In this document: positions 41,248-49,394 of the stretch, in pieces
Layout: each line of letters begins with the position of its first letter
Position numbering within the stretch: the stretch's first letter is position 1
DNA from: Alistipes muris
GTDB taxonomy: Bacteria > Bacteroidota > Bacteroidia > Bacteroidales > Rikenellaceae
DNA length: 64,000 bases
Reading direction: 5' to 3'
Assembly (NCBI RefSeq): GCF_943193205.1
Contig: NZ_CALPDD010000001.1
Span: 62,001 to 126,000 of the forward strand
The notes under the pieces: model-generated
The model's database searches: none
What the model was told of the DNA's origin: nothing
The model's input: only the letters and a program-made list of their open reading frames with translations
Translations under genes and position numbers: made by a program

Positions 41248-43317
41248 TTAGTTGTTGGTCTCTTCGCCGCCCAGTTGGCTCAGCGGGATGGCATAGAGGC
41301 ACAGCCCGCCCACACGGTCGATGATGAAAAGCGTGTTGCGGCGGATCAGACACTTGGCCGGGTTGTTCAGCGTGATGTCGCCGATGGTCGTGTAGTCCTT
41401 GATGACCTTTCCGGTTTCGGGGTCCACTTCGCAGAATTTCTGCTCCGTCTGCTTCCCGTCGAACGAGACGAACAGACGGCCGTCGGAGCTCCATGCCGCA
41501 CCCGTCGGGCTGTAGTCGAAGGCCAGTTCCTTGCCCGCGGTCAGTTTGCAGGCCATCATGTGTTCGGGGTTCATCCGAACCAGCCTTTTCGCATAGTAGT
41601 CGACTGCGTAGACGTTGCCTGCGTAGTCGGCGGTCATGGTGTTGCTGCTGTGCGCTCCCAGGTTGTCGCTCGACGCTATGGCGCCGTGGGCAAGGTCGTG
41701 TTCCGGGAAAGCCCGCACAATGCCCCGGTATGCGTAGAGCGTGCCGTTGGTTGCGGCCAGGCCTACGGCGTCGAATCCCAGCCCCAGCGTGGCGGTGCAT
41801 TCGTAGGTTTCGGCGTCGAATATGAAAAGCGTGTTGTGGCTTCCCGCCAGGTAAATTTTGTCGTGCGTGCGGATGATGTCGGCCGGCGTTCCGATGGTCT
41901 GTTCGTTGCCGTTCGGAAGCGTCCATTTGGTGAACTGCTTCTCGTGTACGGGTTTTCCCGTCGAGAGGTCGTAGACGTCCCACGTGAAGTTGGCGGCACG
42001 GATGTCGTTCGTCACGTACATCTTGTCGCCGTATACATAGACGCTGCGCGGCATGTAGTTCCGTTCTCCTACGCCTGCGTCGTTGTAGTCAAGTCTGAAC
42101 GAGAGTGCGGGTGCGTCCTCCGTCTCGCCCCAGTCCGTATCCAGGAAGTCGTTGCCGCGGGCCAGACCGCCGTCCATTTCGTCAAGTTCGGGGTCTTCGA
42201 TTACGTATTTCGACGGCCGGTAGTATCCGCCGCCGGGCAGATAGGCGGTCTTGGAGCGGCGGCTGTGCAGGAAGCGGCGCGAGTAGACGGGCAGTTTCTT
42301 GGCCAGCGCCAGTTCTTCGTACACCTTGCCGCACAGCGACGTCCAGCCCGGCCCCGTTTGTTCGTAGGTCATGTTGCCTTCATGGCCGTAGCCCAGGCAG
42401 TGGGCGTATTCGTGGAACATCGTCTCCGTGATGCTCGAATCGTCCGGATATTGCTCGAAATAGACCGATTCGTGCATGCCGAACGTCTCGCCGCCGCCAA
42501 GCCCCATCACTCCGGTGGTGTAGCCGAAGACCAGGCCCCGGTGGCCGATTGCTTGTTTGAGTACGGTCTCTTTGTTGACAAGGTTTTTGTCGTTGTTCGA
42601 GTGAAGCGGGCCCCAGGCGTTGAGTTCGGCGGCGAATTCAGGGCTGGAGTACATGTAGGTCATGTTCAGCGCCATCGCCACGCCTTCGCGGGCATGGCAC
42701 GCGTGCAGCGGATAGGCCCAGCTGGTCTGGTTGGGGTTGTAGCGGCCGAAGCGGATGTGCCAGTGGCAGTTGATTGCCTGAAGCGTCTTCCAGTAGGGGG
42801 CGTCGCATTCGATTTCCAGCGCGATGTTCTCTTTCGAGAGGTGCGGATTGGCCATGATTTGAATCAGTTTGCCGCTCCGCGTCGTCGCCGTTATGTCTTC
42901 CGTCGCAAAGGGCAGCTGCATCTGGAACAGGTGGAACGGCATGACTTTCTCGAATACGAACAGCTTGAACGCTTCGTCGTATCCTTCCATCGTGGCCCAA
43001 ATTGTCACGTTCGGCAGCGCCCGCGGGCTGTAAAATTTCAGTTGGAATTGCAGATCGTCGTCGACGGTCACTTGGAGCGGTTGGTCGGTGTAGAACCAGC
43101 GTTCGCTCGTGTTGAAGAATACTTCCGACGGTTCATCGTCGTTCAGCATGTAGTAGGTGTTCAGATTGTTGTAGTCGGCCGTCGACAGGCGGATCGGAAG
43201 TCCGTCGGGGAATTGTTCCGTCGGGTCGCTTCCGATGGTCTCAGTCGTACATCCGTACAGCAGTAACAGACTGACAATCAGCCCCCCCCCGAGGTTTAGG
43301 GCGAAAAATTTCTTCAT
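41248..43317 (-). CDS. Metzincin-type zinc protease lipoprotein with C-terminal beta-propeller
   Basis: A 689-residue predicted lipoprotein: signal peptide with lipobox LLYG before Cys23. Residues 300-312 read 'MFHEYAHCLGYGH', which is the full metzincin motif HExxHxxGxxH (His302, Glu303, His306, His312). A 'GNMTY' turn follows. Residues 1-290 hold an Ig-like or jelly-roll part, and about 420-689 form a propeller of repeated 'KMYVTND'/'TLFIFDA' blades. No peptidase family was assigned; a surface protease acting on host or dietary protein is plausible. The signal peptide is encoded by a G9 tract (C9 at 43282-43290), and a related remnant lies at 15691-15775. The ATG at 43317 follows the repeat-borne promoter. 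Confidence 0.75.
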   Translation of the reverse strand: MKKFFALNLGGGLIVSLLLLYGCTTETIGSDPTEQFPDGLPIRLSTADYNNLNTYYMLNDDEPSEVFFNTSERWFYTDQPLQVTVDDDLQFQLKFYSPRALPNVTIWATMEGYDEAFKLFVFEKVMPFHLFQMQLPFATEDITATTRSGKLIQIMANPHLSKENIALEIECDAPYWKTLQAINCHWHIRFGRYNPNQTSWAYPLHACHAREGVAMALNMTYMYSSPEFAAELNAWGPLHSNNDKNLVNKETVLKQAIGHRGLVFGYTTGVMGLGGGETFGMHESVYFEQYPDDSSITETMFHEYAHCLGYGHEGNMTYEQTGPGWTSLCGKVYEELALAKKLPVYSRRFLHSRRSKTAYLPGGGYYRPSKYVIEDPELDEMDGGLARGNDFLDTDWGETEDAPALSFRLDYNDAGVGERNYMPRSVYVYGDKMYVTNDIRAANFTWDVYDLSTGKPVHEKQFTKWTLPNGNEQTIGTPADIIRTHDKIYLAGSHNTLFIFDAETYECTATLGLGFDAVGLAATNGTLYAYRGIVRAFPEHDLAHGAIASSDNLGAHSSNTMTADYAGNVYAVDYYAKRLVRMNPEHMMACKLTAGKELAFDYSPTGAAWSSDGRLFVSFDGKQTEQKFCEVDPETGKVIKDYTTIGDITLNNPAKCLIRRNTLFIIDRVGGLCLYAIPLSQLGGEETNN
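43282..43290 (-). repeat. G9 homopolymer in the metzincin lipoprotein signal peptide
   Basis: Nine consecutive G (minus strand) encode Gly10-Gly11-Gly12 of the signal peptide. A change of one base would shift the frame, so the tract could act as an on/off switch. Confidence 0.7.
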
Positions 43318-43368
43318 CGTTCTTGTTGTTTTCGATTGTTCAAAAAACGGTTTTCGGTCAAAACGCCG

Positions 43369-43492
43369 CAAAGATACGAATAAGCGAGGGCAAAAGCAAG
43401 CTCGCTTGCTTTTTGCCGAGCGTGAGTATCTTCGGCACAGCCAAAATACGAATAAGCCGAACACAAAAGCAAGCGAGCTTGCTTTTGCCGAG
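43369..43492 (-). repeat. Tandem hairpin repeat with promoter, upstream of the metzincin lipoprotein
   Basis: Two copies in the same orientation, at 43369-43420 and 43441-43492 (offset 72 bp). On the minus strand each has CTCGGC or GCTCGGC, a near-perfect palindrome (AAAGCAAGCGAGCTTGCTTT or the equivalent with CTCG), then CTTATTCG and the -7 box. The downstream copy has TATCTTTG (43369-43376) with CTTG 20 bp before it, a good promoter for the lipoprotein gene. The upstream copy has a decayed TATTTTGG. The arrangement (intact proximal copy, degraded distal copy) repeats what is seen at 5665-5805. Confidence 0.7.
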
Positions 43493-43531
43493 CCCCCCGC
43501 TGGGTACCTCCTCCCGATAGCCTATACAATT

Positions 43532-43566
43532 CCGCCGGACTGCCTGCAAACAGGTCAGCCCGGCGG
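43532..43566. repeat. Long GC-rich hairpin downstream of lpdA
   Basis: CCGCCGG-CTG-CCTG pairs with CAGG-CAG-CCGGCGG around the loop CAAA with two single-base bulges or mismatches. There is no T run after it on the minus strand, so it is not a classical terminator; it could block exonucleases or attenuate lpdA transcripts. Confidence 0.5.
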
Positions 43567-43589
43567 TACAAGAGTATTGTTCTTTTTAT

Positions 43590-44963
43590 TTATAGGTGTA
43601 TCGCGTGGCCCAGCGCCGCTTCCGCCGCTTCGGCCACTCCTTCGTTCAGCGTCGGATGGGCGTGTACCGTGCGGACAATGGCTTCGGCCGTCGCGCCCAG
43701 GGTCCGGGCCAGCGTCGGTTCCGCCAGCATCTCCGTCACGTTCGCCCCTACCATGTGGGCGCCTACGAGTTTGTCGTCTGCGTCGAACAGCAGTTTCACA
43801 AAGCCGTCGCGGTCGCCCGCCGCCGTCGCCTTGCCCGAGGCCGTGAACGGGAAGCGGCCGATTTTCACCGCCATTCCCTTTTCCGCGGCTTCTTGTTCCG
43901 TCATCCCCACCGACGCCACTTCCGGCGTCGTGAATATGCACGACGGGATGTTCGCGTAGTCTACCGGCGCGGGGTTCAGTCCGCAGATGGCTTCCACGCA
44001 GCAGACCGCTTCGGCCGACGCCGCATGGGCCAGCGCCGGGCCTTTCACTATGTCGCCGATGGCATATACGCCTGCCACGTTGGTCCGGTAGTATTCGTCC
44101 ACCGCTACCTTGCCCCGTTCGACTGCTATTCCGAGTTCTTCGAGCCCGATGCCTTCGATGTTGGCTTGTACGCCCACGGCCGACAGCACTACGTCCGCCG
44201 TCAGCGTCTCCGGGCCTTTCTTGCCTTCGATTTCCACTTCGCAGCGGTCGCCCGCGATTTTCACTCCCTTGACCGTCGTCGAGGTCAGCACCGTCGCCCG
44301 CAGTTTGCGGAACGCGCGTTCCATCGTCTTCGACACTTCTTCGTCTTCGAGCGGCATCATCCGCGGCAGGTATTCGACGACGGTGACTTTCACCCCGAGC
44401 GTCGCATAGAAGCATGCGAATTCGCTGCCTATGGCGCCCGAGCCTACTACAATCATCGTCTCAGGCAGTTCGTTCAGCGTCAGCGCTTCGCGCGACGTGA
44501 TTATCCGTTTGCCGTCCACCGGCATGAACGGCATTTCGCGCGGCCGGGCTCCCGTCGCCAGGACGATATGGTCCGCTTCGTAGTCGGTGCCGTCCACATC
44601 TATGTGGCCCGGGGCCGTCAGGCGGCCGAATCCCGTTATCAGGTCTATGTTGTTCTTCTTCAGCAGGAACAGCACCCCTTTGTTCATCGTCTCCGCCACT
44701 CCGCGCGAGCGGGCCACCATCTTGTCCAGCGCCGGGCGTACTTCGCCCGCTATCTCTACGCCGTATTGTCCCGCCGCCTTGCAGTGGGCATATATCTGCG
44801 CGCTCTTGAGCAGCGCCTTGGTCGGTATGCAGCCCCAGTTCAGGCATACGCCGCCCGCTTCGGCCCGTTCCACGAGCCCTACCCTTTTGCCCAGCTGCGC
44901 CGCGCGTATCGCCGCCACATAGCCGCCCGGGCCGCTGCCCACCACCAGTATGTCGTACTTCAT
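43590..44963 (-). CDS. lpdA: Dihydrolipoyl dehydrogenase
   Basis: FAD enzyme that reoxidises dihydrolipoamide in 2-oxoacid dehydrogenase or glycine-cleavage complexes. The 457-residue protein has FAD loop 'GSGPGGYVAAIRAAQ' at 9-23, redox pair Cys40/Cys45 in 'GGVCLNWGCIPTKAL', a second Rossmann 'GSGAIGSEFACFYA', and the catalytic 'HAHPTLNEGVAEA' at the C-terminus. No lipoylated partner is adjacent. It follows the C69 dipeptidase gene by 7 bp. Confidence 0.96.
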   Translation of the reverse strand: MKYDILVVGSGPGGYVAAIRAAQLGKRVGLVERAEAGGVCLNWGCIPTKALLKSAQIYAHCKAAGQYGVEIAGEVRPALDKMVARSRGVAETMNKGVLFLLKKNNIDLITGFGRLTAPGHIDVDGTDYEADHIVLATGARPREMPFMPVDGKRIITSREALTLNELPETMIVVGSGAIGSEFACFYATLGVKVTVVEYLPRMMPLEDEEVSKTMERAFRKLRATVLTSTTVKGVKIAGDRCEVEIEGKKGPETLTADVVLSAVGVQANIEGIGLEELGIAVERGKVAVDEYYRTNVAGVYAIGDIVKGPALAHAASAEAVCCVEAICGLNPAPVDYANIPSCIFTTPEVASVGMTEQEAAEKGMAVKIGRFPFTASGKATAAGDRDGFVKLLFDADDKLVGAHMVGANVTEMLAEPTLARTLGATAEAIVRTVHAHPTLNEGVAEAAEAALGHAIHL

Positions 44964-44970
44964 CGTTTCG

Positions 44971-46665
44971 TCACTTGATTACTTTCAGCGTCTCGCCGTT
45001 GTCGGCCGCCACGGCGCGTTTCCACTTTTCGTTGTAGCCCGGGAACCGGATGTCGTCCGGGATTTCGCGGCCGTTGCCGTTGTCCACAAAGTGTGCCGCC
45101 GTGCCCGGGCCGTCCAGATATTCCAGTACGTCGGCGTGTTCGCTTTTCACGTTGCCGTCCATGTACTTTATCAGCAGGTATTTGTCCAGCTTCGACCAGC
45201 GGTCGAACAACTCCTGCGCCGTCTTCACTGAGTAGTCGGTCAGATAGCGCACGCGTTTCTTGGCCGGGAGTTTCGCCGCTTCCATGTCTGCGAGCGGTAT
45301 CTGCACTTCCGCCTTGTTGTTTTCCCACGCGTCCACCGCCTTGCGGATGTCGGCCGCTATCATGTCATAGCGCATGTACGCAAAGTTCGTCACCCGGTTG
45401 AACAGCCAGAACGCCGAGGTCGGCGAGTAGTCCAGCATCGAGCCGTTCTGTTCGTCGAAGCACTCCGGCACTTCCGTCGCCGAGCAGTATATCGGGGTCA
45501 GACACGAGGTCGCCGCATCGTCCACGCCGAACCACAGGATGCCCATGTCGCGCGGTACGTTCGGCCGGGCCTGCGCCACGAACCAAAATCCCGTCTGTTG
45601 CGTCGCCGTCGCGCGTTCGTTGCAGTATTCTACCCCGTCCACCTCGAAATACATCGGGCGCCAGCGGTAGGGACACCCGTGTCCTCCGGCTCCTAAGTCG
45701 GCCGTCATGTCCATCGGCGTGCCTTCGTAGTGGTCGCGCATGCAGTCGAAGATCGTTTTGGGCGTTACTTTCGCGCGGGGTTCCACCCACAGCGGCATCT
45801 TGTTCGCCGGGTTGTGACCCATCGCATAGTCCGTGTAGGCGTCCATCCCGTCGGCTACCGTCCGGAAAAAGGCCCATACGCGGGCTTCGCAGCCGCGCAG
45901 CGCTCCGAAGTCGGCCGGGGCGTAGGCATCCGAGAAGCTGAACGTCTCGTCCGGTCCCTCGTAGTAGCCCATTTCACGGGCGAACTCCACCACGTCCGGG
46001 GCATAGAGACAGTTTTCCGGGTCGTCTTTCGGAAAGGTCGTGATGCGGGCTTGGTTGGCGTGGGCCGATACATAGCCGTCCGGTATCCGGCGCGCCACCC
46101 ACACGATTCCTTTGCGGGCGTTGCCTCCTCGGCCGTCGTCCTCGAAGCCCTTGCCTATCAGTTCCATGATCCACGCTTCGTCCGGGTCGGCTATCGAGAA
46201 CGATTCGCCCGACGACGCGTAGCCGTAGGTGCCGGCCAGTTCGGCGATGACGCCTATCGCTTCGCGCGCCGTCTTGGCCCGTTGCAGCGTAATGTATATC
46301 AGCGAGCCGTAGTCCATGCGGCCCGTCGGGTCGGCCAGTTCCGGGCGTCCGCCGTAGGTCGTTTCGGCTATGACGAGCGAGTGTTCGTTCATGTTGCCTA
46401 TCGTCGACCACGTCTCTGCCGCCTGCGGTATGTCGGTCAGATAGCGGCCCGTGTCCCATTCGTAGACCGGAAGCAGCGCTCCCGCCTTGTGTTTTCCGCC
46501 CGGCGTGTGGTACAGGGCGCCATACAGGCCGTGCGAGTCGGCCGCATAGGACACCATCACCGAGCCGTCGCTCGACGCTCCTTTCGTCACAATAAAGTTG
46601 GTGCAGGCATCCGCCGTTCCGTGCACAAGCATGGCTGCCGCCAGCAGTACGATGAGTTTTTTCAT
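44971..46665 (-). CDS. C69-family dipeptidase (Ntn hydrolase)
   Basis: A 564-residue secreted peptidase of the C69 (PepD-like) family. After a signal peptide (1-20, cut at ADA) the mature protein should begin with Cys21, the N-terminal nucleophile ('CTNFIVTKGASSDGSV'). Conserved blocks include 'ADSHGLYGALYH', 'NEHSLVIAETTYGGR', 'GSLIYITLQRAKTAREAI' and 'GESFSIADPDEAWIMEL'. Such enzymes cleave dipeptides in the periplasm. The ATG at 46665 is used, as the frame upstream is outside the -7 box at 46769-46776 and gives no signal. Together with lpdA (7-bp gap) it forms an operon. Confidence 0.93.
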   Translation of the reverse strand: MKKLIVLLAAAMLVHGTADACTNFIVTKGASSDGSVMVSYAADSHGLYGALYHTPGGKHKAGALLPVYEWDTGRYLTDIPQAAETWSTIGNMNEHSLVIAETTYGGRPELADPTGRMDYGSLIYITLQRAKTAREAIGVIAELAGTYGYASSGESFSIADPDEAWIMELIGKGFEDDGRGGNARKGIVWVARRIPDGYVSAHANQARITTFPKDDPENCLYAPDVVEFAREMGYYEGPDETFSFSDAYAPADFGALRGCEARVWAFFRTVADGMDAYTDYAMGHNPANKMPLWVEPRAKVTPKTIFDCMRDHYEGTPMDMTADLGAGGHGCPYRWRPMYFEVDGVEYCNERATATQQTGFWFVAQARPNVPRDMGILWFGVDDAATSCLTPIYCSATEVPECFDEQNGSMLDYSPTSAFWLFNRVTNFAYMRYDMIAADIRKAVDAWENNKAEVQIPLADMEAAKLPAKKRVRYLTDYSVKTAQELFDRWSKLDKYLLIKYMDGNVKSEHADVLEYLDGPGTAAHFVDNGNGREIPDDIRFPGYNEKWKRAVAADNGETLKVIK

Positions 46666-46768
46666 GTTTCGCAGATTGATTTCCTGTAAAGACAGCGCAC
46701 AGCAAGTACAGACGCAGTTTTCTTTTTGCCCTCTCGTTGCTGTCGGTCTTCGCATTGTTTCATTAACG

Positions 46769-46776
46769 CAAATATA
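46769..46776 (-). promoter_or_regulatory. -7 box of the C69 dipeptidase operon
   Basis: Minus strand reads TATATTTG, about 104 bp before the start codon, so this transcript has a fairly long leader. Confidence 0.45.
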
Positions 46777-46826
46777 AAAAACAAATCGTGAAATACCGCA
46801 AAAATTTTGAGCGTTGCCGTGCGGTT

Positions 46827-46853
46827 GTCATCCTGAGCGTAGCGAAGGAGCTG
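46827..46853 (+). repeat. Dispersed GTCATCCTGAGCG-type repeat
   Basis: GTCATCCTGAGCGTAGCGAA followed by GGAGCTG, a copy of the intergenic repeat family. Confidence 0.5.
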
Positions 46854-46874
46854 CCTATCCGAGGTTTGTTTCAA

Positions 46875-46882
46875 TATTTTTG
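46875..46882 (+). promoter_or_regulatory. Candidate -7 box of the yggS promoter
   Basis: TATTTTTG matches TAnnTTTG, 63 bp before the start codon. A second weaker TAATTTTA lies at 46917-46924. Confidence 0.35.
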
Positions 46883-46945
46883 TGTAAAGTATATATCGAC
46901 TTGCCCGATTTTTGCCTAATTTTACACGGATAAATTCTGTTCGCC

Positions 46946-47617
46946 ATGTTGGAAATCGCCTGCAATCTTTCGCGTATCAGGGCGTCATTGCCCGAATCGG
47001 TGACGCTCGTCGCCGTCTCCAAGACCCACCCCGCCGAGGCCATTCGCCAGGCGTTCGACGCCGGGCACCGTATCTTCGGCGAGAGCCGTCCGCAGGAGTT
47101 GTGCGCCAAGTACGAGGTGCTGCCCAAGCAGATCGAGTGGCACATGATAGGTCATTTGCAGACCAACAAGGTCAAGTACATCGCGCCGTTCGTGCGTATG
47201 ATTCAGTCGGTCGACAGCGCCCGGCTCGCTGAGACCATCCAGCGCGAAGCCGCCAAGTGCGGCCGCATCATCGACATCCTGTTGGAAATCCACGTCGCGC
47301 AGGAGGAGACCAAAAGCGGTTGGGAGTTGGGCGAGTTGAAGCGTTACGTCGATTCGGCCGCTTTCGCGTCCATGCCCAACGTGCGGGTCCGCGGCATTAT
47401 GGGTATCGCCACCCATACCGACGACCGGTCGGTCATCCGGCGCGATTTCTCGGAGTTGAAGCGTTGTTTCGAGTTGTTGCAGCCTTATTTCGGCGCCCGT
47501 TTCGATACCCTTTCGATGGGTATGTCCCACGATTATCTCTTGGCCGTCGAGTGCGGTTCCACCATGGTCCGTGTCGGGTCGTCCATCTTCGGCGAGCGCG
47601 ATTATTCCGGGCAGTAA
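46946..47617 (+). CDS. yggS: YggS-family pyridoxal-phosphate homeostasis protein
   Basis: Monomeric PLP-binding protein of the alanine-racemase N-domain fold that balances PLP and amino-acid pools. The 223-residue protein has 'LVAVSKTHPAEAI' with the PLP Lys26, 'IEWHMIGHLQTNKVKY', 'VRGIMGIATHTDD' and 'LSMGMSHDYLLAVECGSTMVRVG'. Length is normal. It stands alone with a terminator downstream shared with the M23 gene. Confidence 0.95.
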   Translation: MLEIACNLSRIRASLPESVTLVAVSKTHPAEAIRQAFDAGHRIFGESRPQELCAKYEVLPKQIEWHMIGHLQTNKVKYIAPFVRMIQSVDSARLAETIQREAAKCGRIIDILLEIHVAQEETKSGWELGELKRYVDSAAFASMPNVRVRGIMGIATHTDDRSVIRRDFSELKRCFELLQPYFGARFDTLSMGMSHDYLLAVECGSTMVRVGSSIFGERDYSGQ

Positions 47618-47652
47618 GAATCTTTTCACTCGTCCAAAGCAGCCATTCGCGG

Positions 47653-47691
47653 GCCCGGCTGGGGCGGTCGCGCTGTAAGCGCGAGCCGGGC
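47653..47691. repeat. GC-rich nested inverted repeat
   Basis: GCCCGGC pairs with GCCGGGC as an outer stem and TCGCGCT with AGCGCGA as an inner stem around the triplet GTA. It lies in the yggS-M23 gap just before a GTCATTCTGA repeat (47710-47737). Confidence 0.5.
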
Positions 47692-47709
47692 TCCGCGCAG
47701 AATTGTTCT

Positions 47710-47737
47710 GTCATTCTGAACGTCAGCAAAGAATCTG
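47710..47737 (+). repeat. Dispersed GTCATTCTGA-type repeat
   Basis: GTCATTCTGAACGTCAGCAA then AGAATCTG; another member of the intergenic repeat family. Confidence 0.55.
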
Positions 47738-47749
47738 CCCTTATATATA

Positions 47750-47783
47750 ACAAGGACGGAACCATGTCCCGTCCTTGTCTTTT
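47750..47783. terminator. Bidirectional terminator of yggS and the M23 gene
   Basis: A 10-bp perfect stem ACAAGGACGG/CCGTCCTTGT with a 9-nt loop, followed by CTTTTATTT on the plus strand. It abuts the stop codon of the minus-strand gene. Confidence 0.7.
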
Positions 47784-48825
47784 ATTTCACCCGAATCGTC
47801 TTGCCCGAGCGGATGTTGCTCGGCGATTCGATGCCGTTCAGCCGGCATATCGTCTTCACGGTCGTTCCGTGGCGTGCCGCTATGGCGCTCAGCGTGTCGC
47901 CCGGACGGATTCGGTAGTATTGGGCTTCTTTCTTGTCCGGCACCGGCGTGCCCGTGTCTTCTTCGTCATCGAAGTCCTGCCCCGCGTTCGAGTGGATGTT
48001 GAAGAACGATTTCTTCAGCAGGAACGTTTCGCGGCACAGCATTCCGTTCTTGAAGTCTATCAGGCGTTCCGGGTCGAATGCCTGGCCGTAGTAGCGGGTC
48101 TCGAAATGCAGATGGGGTCCCGACGAGCGGCCCGTCGAGCCGCCCAGTCCGATGATCTGCCCCGCTTCGACCCATTGGTTCGCCTGTACCAAGCGTTCCG
48201 CCAAGTGGCCGTAGTAGGTTTCCAGGCCGTTGTCGTGGCGGATGATTACCAGATTGCCGTAGCCGCCGTTGTTGTAGGTCGACATGCGCACTCTCCCGCA
48301 GAACGTCGCATAAATCGGGTCGCCCGTCTTCAGCGGCAGGTCCACTCCTTGGTGTTGGCGTCTTCCCCGCGGGCCGTATCGGCCGTGCGGGTGTACTCCG
48401 CCTTTGTAGGGGCAGTGGTAGCTCTTGGTCGAGTCCACCAGGTCGATGACCACCGAGTTGGGCATCGCCGACATGTCTACGTCCGAGTAGGGAAACAGGT
48501 CGCGCACGTCCCAGAATTTCTCGAAGACGGTCTTGTCTTTCACCACTTCGCGGTTGCGGATGTATTTCCACGTGTTGTTGCTGTAAAGCACTACCAGCAG
48601 CGCGTCGTTTTCCGACGGAAGCGTGTCCACCACAATCAGTTCGTTCGTGTCGAACGTCGATTGTATTTGTTTGGGTTCCAGGCGCAGGCGCAGGGTCGCC
48701 AGCGAGTCGGCGGCCGCGGCTTCGGCCGGGGTCAGCGCCGCAAGCCGCGGCGGTTCTTCCTGCGCCGCGGTCGTCAGTACCGCCAGCGCGGCCGTCAGTG
48801 TAAGGCAGTATTTCTTCATGGTCAT
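47782..48825 (-). CDS. M23-family peptidoglycan endopeptidase with LysM domain
   Basis: A secreted cell-wall hydrolase or its regulator. The 347-residue protein has a signal peptide (about 5-21), a middle region, an M23 domain with zinc ligands His158 and Asp162 ('HQGVD') and His238/His240 ('HLH' in 'GPHLHFE'), and a C-terminal LysM (about 302-347, 'YRIRPGDTLSAIAARHG') that binds peptidoglycan. The ligand set is complete, so it should be active. The ATG at 48825 overlaps the DUF3109 stop by 4 nt (ATGA); a second Met at 48819 is possible. Last gene of the yicC-gmk-nadD-ddl chain. Confidence 0.92.
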   Translation of the reverse strand: MTMKKYCLTLTAALAVLTTAAQEEPPRLAALTPAEAAAADSLATLRLRLEPKQIQSTFDTNELIVVDTLPSENDALLVVLYSNNTWKYIRNREVVKDKTVFEKFWDVRDLFPYSDVDMSAMPNSVVIDLVDSTKSYHCPYKGGVHPHGRYGPRGRRQHQGVDLPLKTGDPIYATFCGRVRMSTYNNGGYGNLVIIRHDNGLETYYGHLAERLVQANQWVEAGQIIGLGGSTGRSSGPHLHFETRYYGQAFDPERLIDFKNGMLCRETFLLKKSFFNIHSNAGQDFDDEEDTGTPVPDKKEAQYYRIRPGDTLSAIAARHGTTVKTICRLNGIESPSNIRSGKTIRVK

Positions 48826-49394
48826 CGGTTTTTCAGCAGTTCCGCCGCCGCTTCGAGCGCTTCGTAGAATTCTTCGCCGAAGCGGCGTACAATCGGTTCG
48901 CGCAGCGCCTTGTAGACCGGCAGTCCCAGTTTTCGGCCGCATTCGCGCGCACCCGCACAGACCGACCAGCGGTGGTAGTTCAGCCCTACCGTGCCGTTTG
49001 AGAACCGCACCAGCCGGATCGGATAGAGGTGGCACGAGATGGGTTTGCGGTAGGCCGTGCGGCCTTCGGCCCACGCTTTTTCGATGGCGCAGAGCGTCAC
49101 ACCGTTTTCTTCGTAGGCGTAGGCGCATTCCGCATCGTCCACCAGCGGCGTCGTGTAGTCGCCGTCGCTGTCCACTACCATGAAGCCCTGCCGTTCCACC
49201 GCCGCTATCCCCGCCGCCGTCATGTAGGGTTTGTAGGCGGGGTATTCCCGTTCAAGAATGTCCGGTTCGTCGTCTTCCAGCGGCGCTCCCGCGTTGCCTT
49301 CCACACAGCAGAGGCCCTTGCATCGTTCCAGGTCGCAGGCAAAGCATTCGCGCAGCAGGTCGGCGCTCACGATCTTGTCTTCGATTTCGATCAT
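48822..49394 (-). CDS. DUF3109 family Cys-rich protein
   Basis: A 190-residue soluble protein of the DUF3109 (YkgJ-related) family. The N-terminus has a CxxC...CxxxCC arrangement ('CFACDLERCKGLCC'), and further Cys/His residues ('CAIEK', 'ISCHLYPIR', 'CAGARECGR') suggest a metal or iron-sulfur site. Function unknown. The start at 49394 overlaps the ddl stop by 4 nt (ATGA), and its own stop overlaps the next start the same way, so it is tightly coupled to ddl and the M23 hydrolase. Confidence 0.85.
   Translation of the reverse strand: MIEIEDKIVSADLLRECFACDLERCKGLCCVEGNAGAPLEDDEPDILEREYPAYKPYMTAAGIAAVERQGFMVVDSDGDYTTPLVDDAECAYAYEENGVTLCAIEKAWAEGRTAYRKPISCHLYPIRLVRFSNGTVGLNYHRWSVCAGARECGRKLGLPVYKALREPIVRRFGEEFYEALEAAAELLKNR

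Noticed and set aside
40546-43266. 906-codon plus-strand open frame opposite the propeller/metzincin pair
   Set aside because: Shadow of the minus-strand lipoproteins, which have signal peptides, a zinc motif and a shared promoter.
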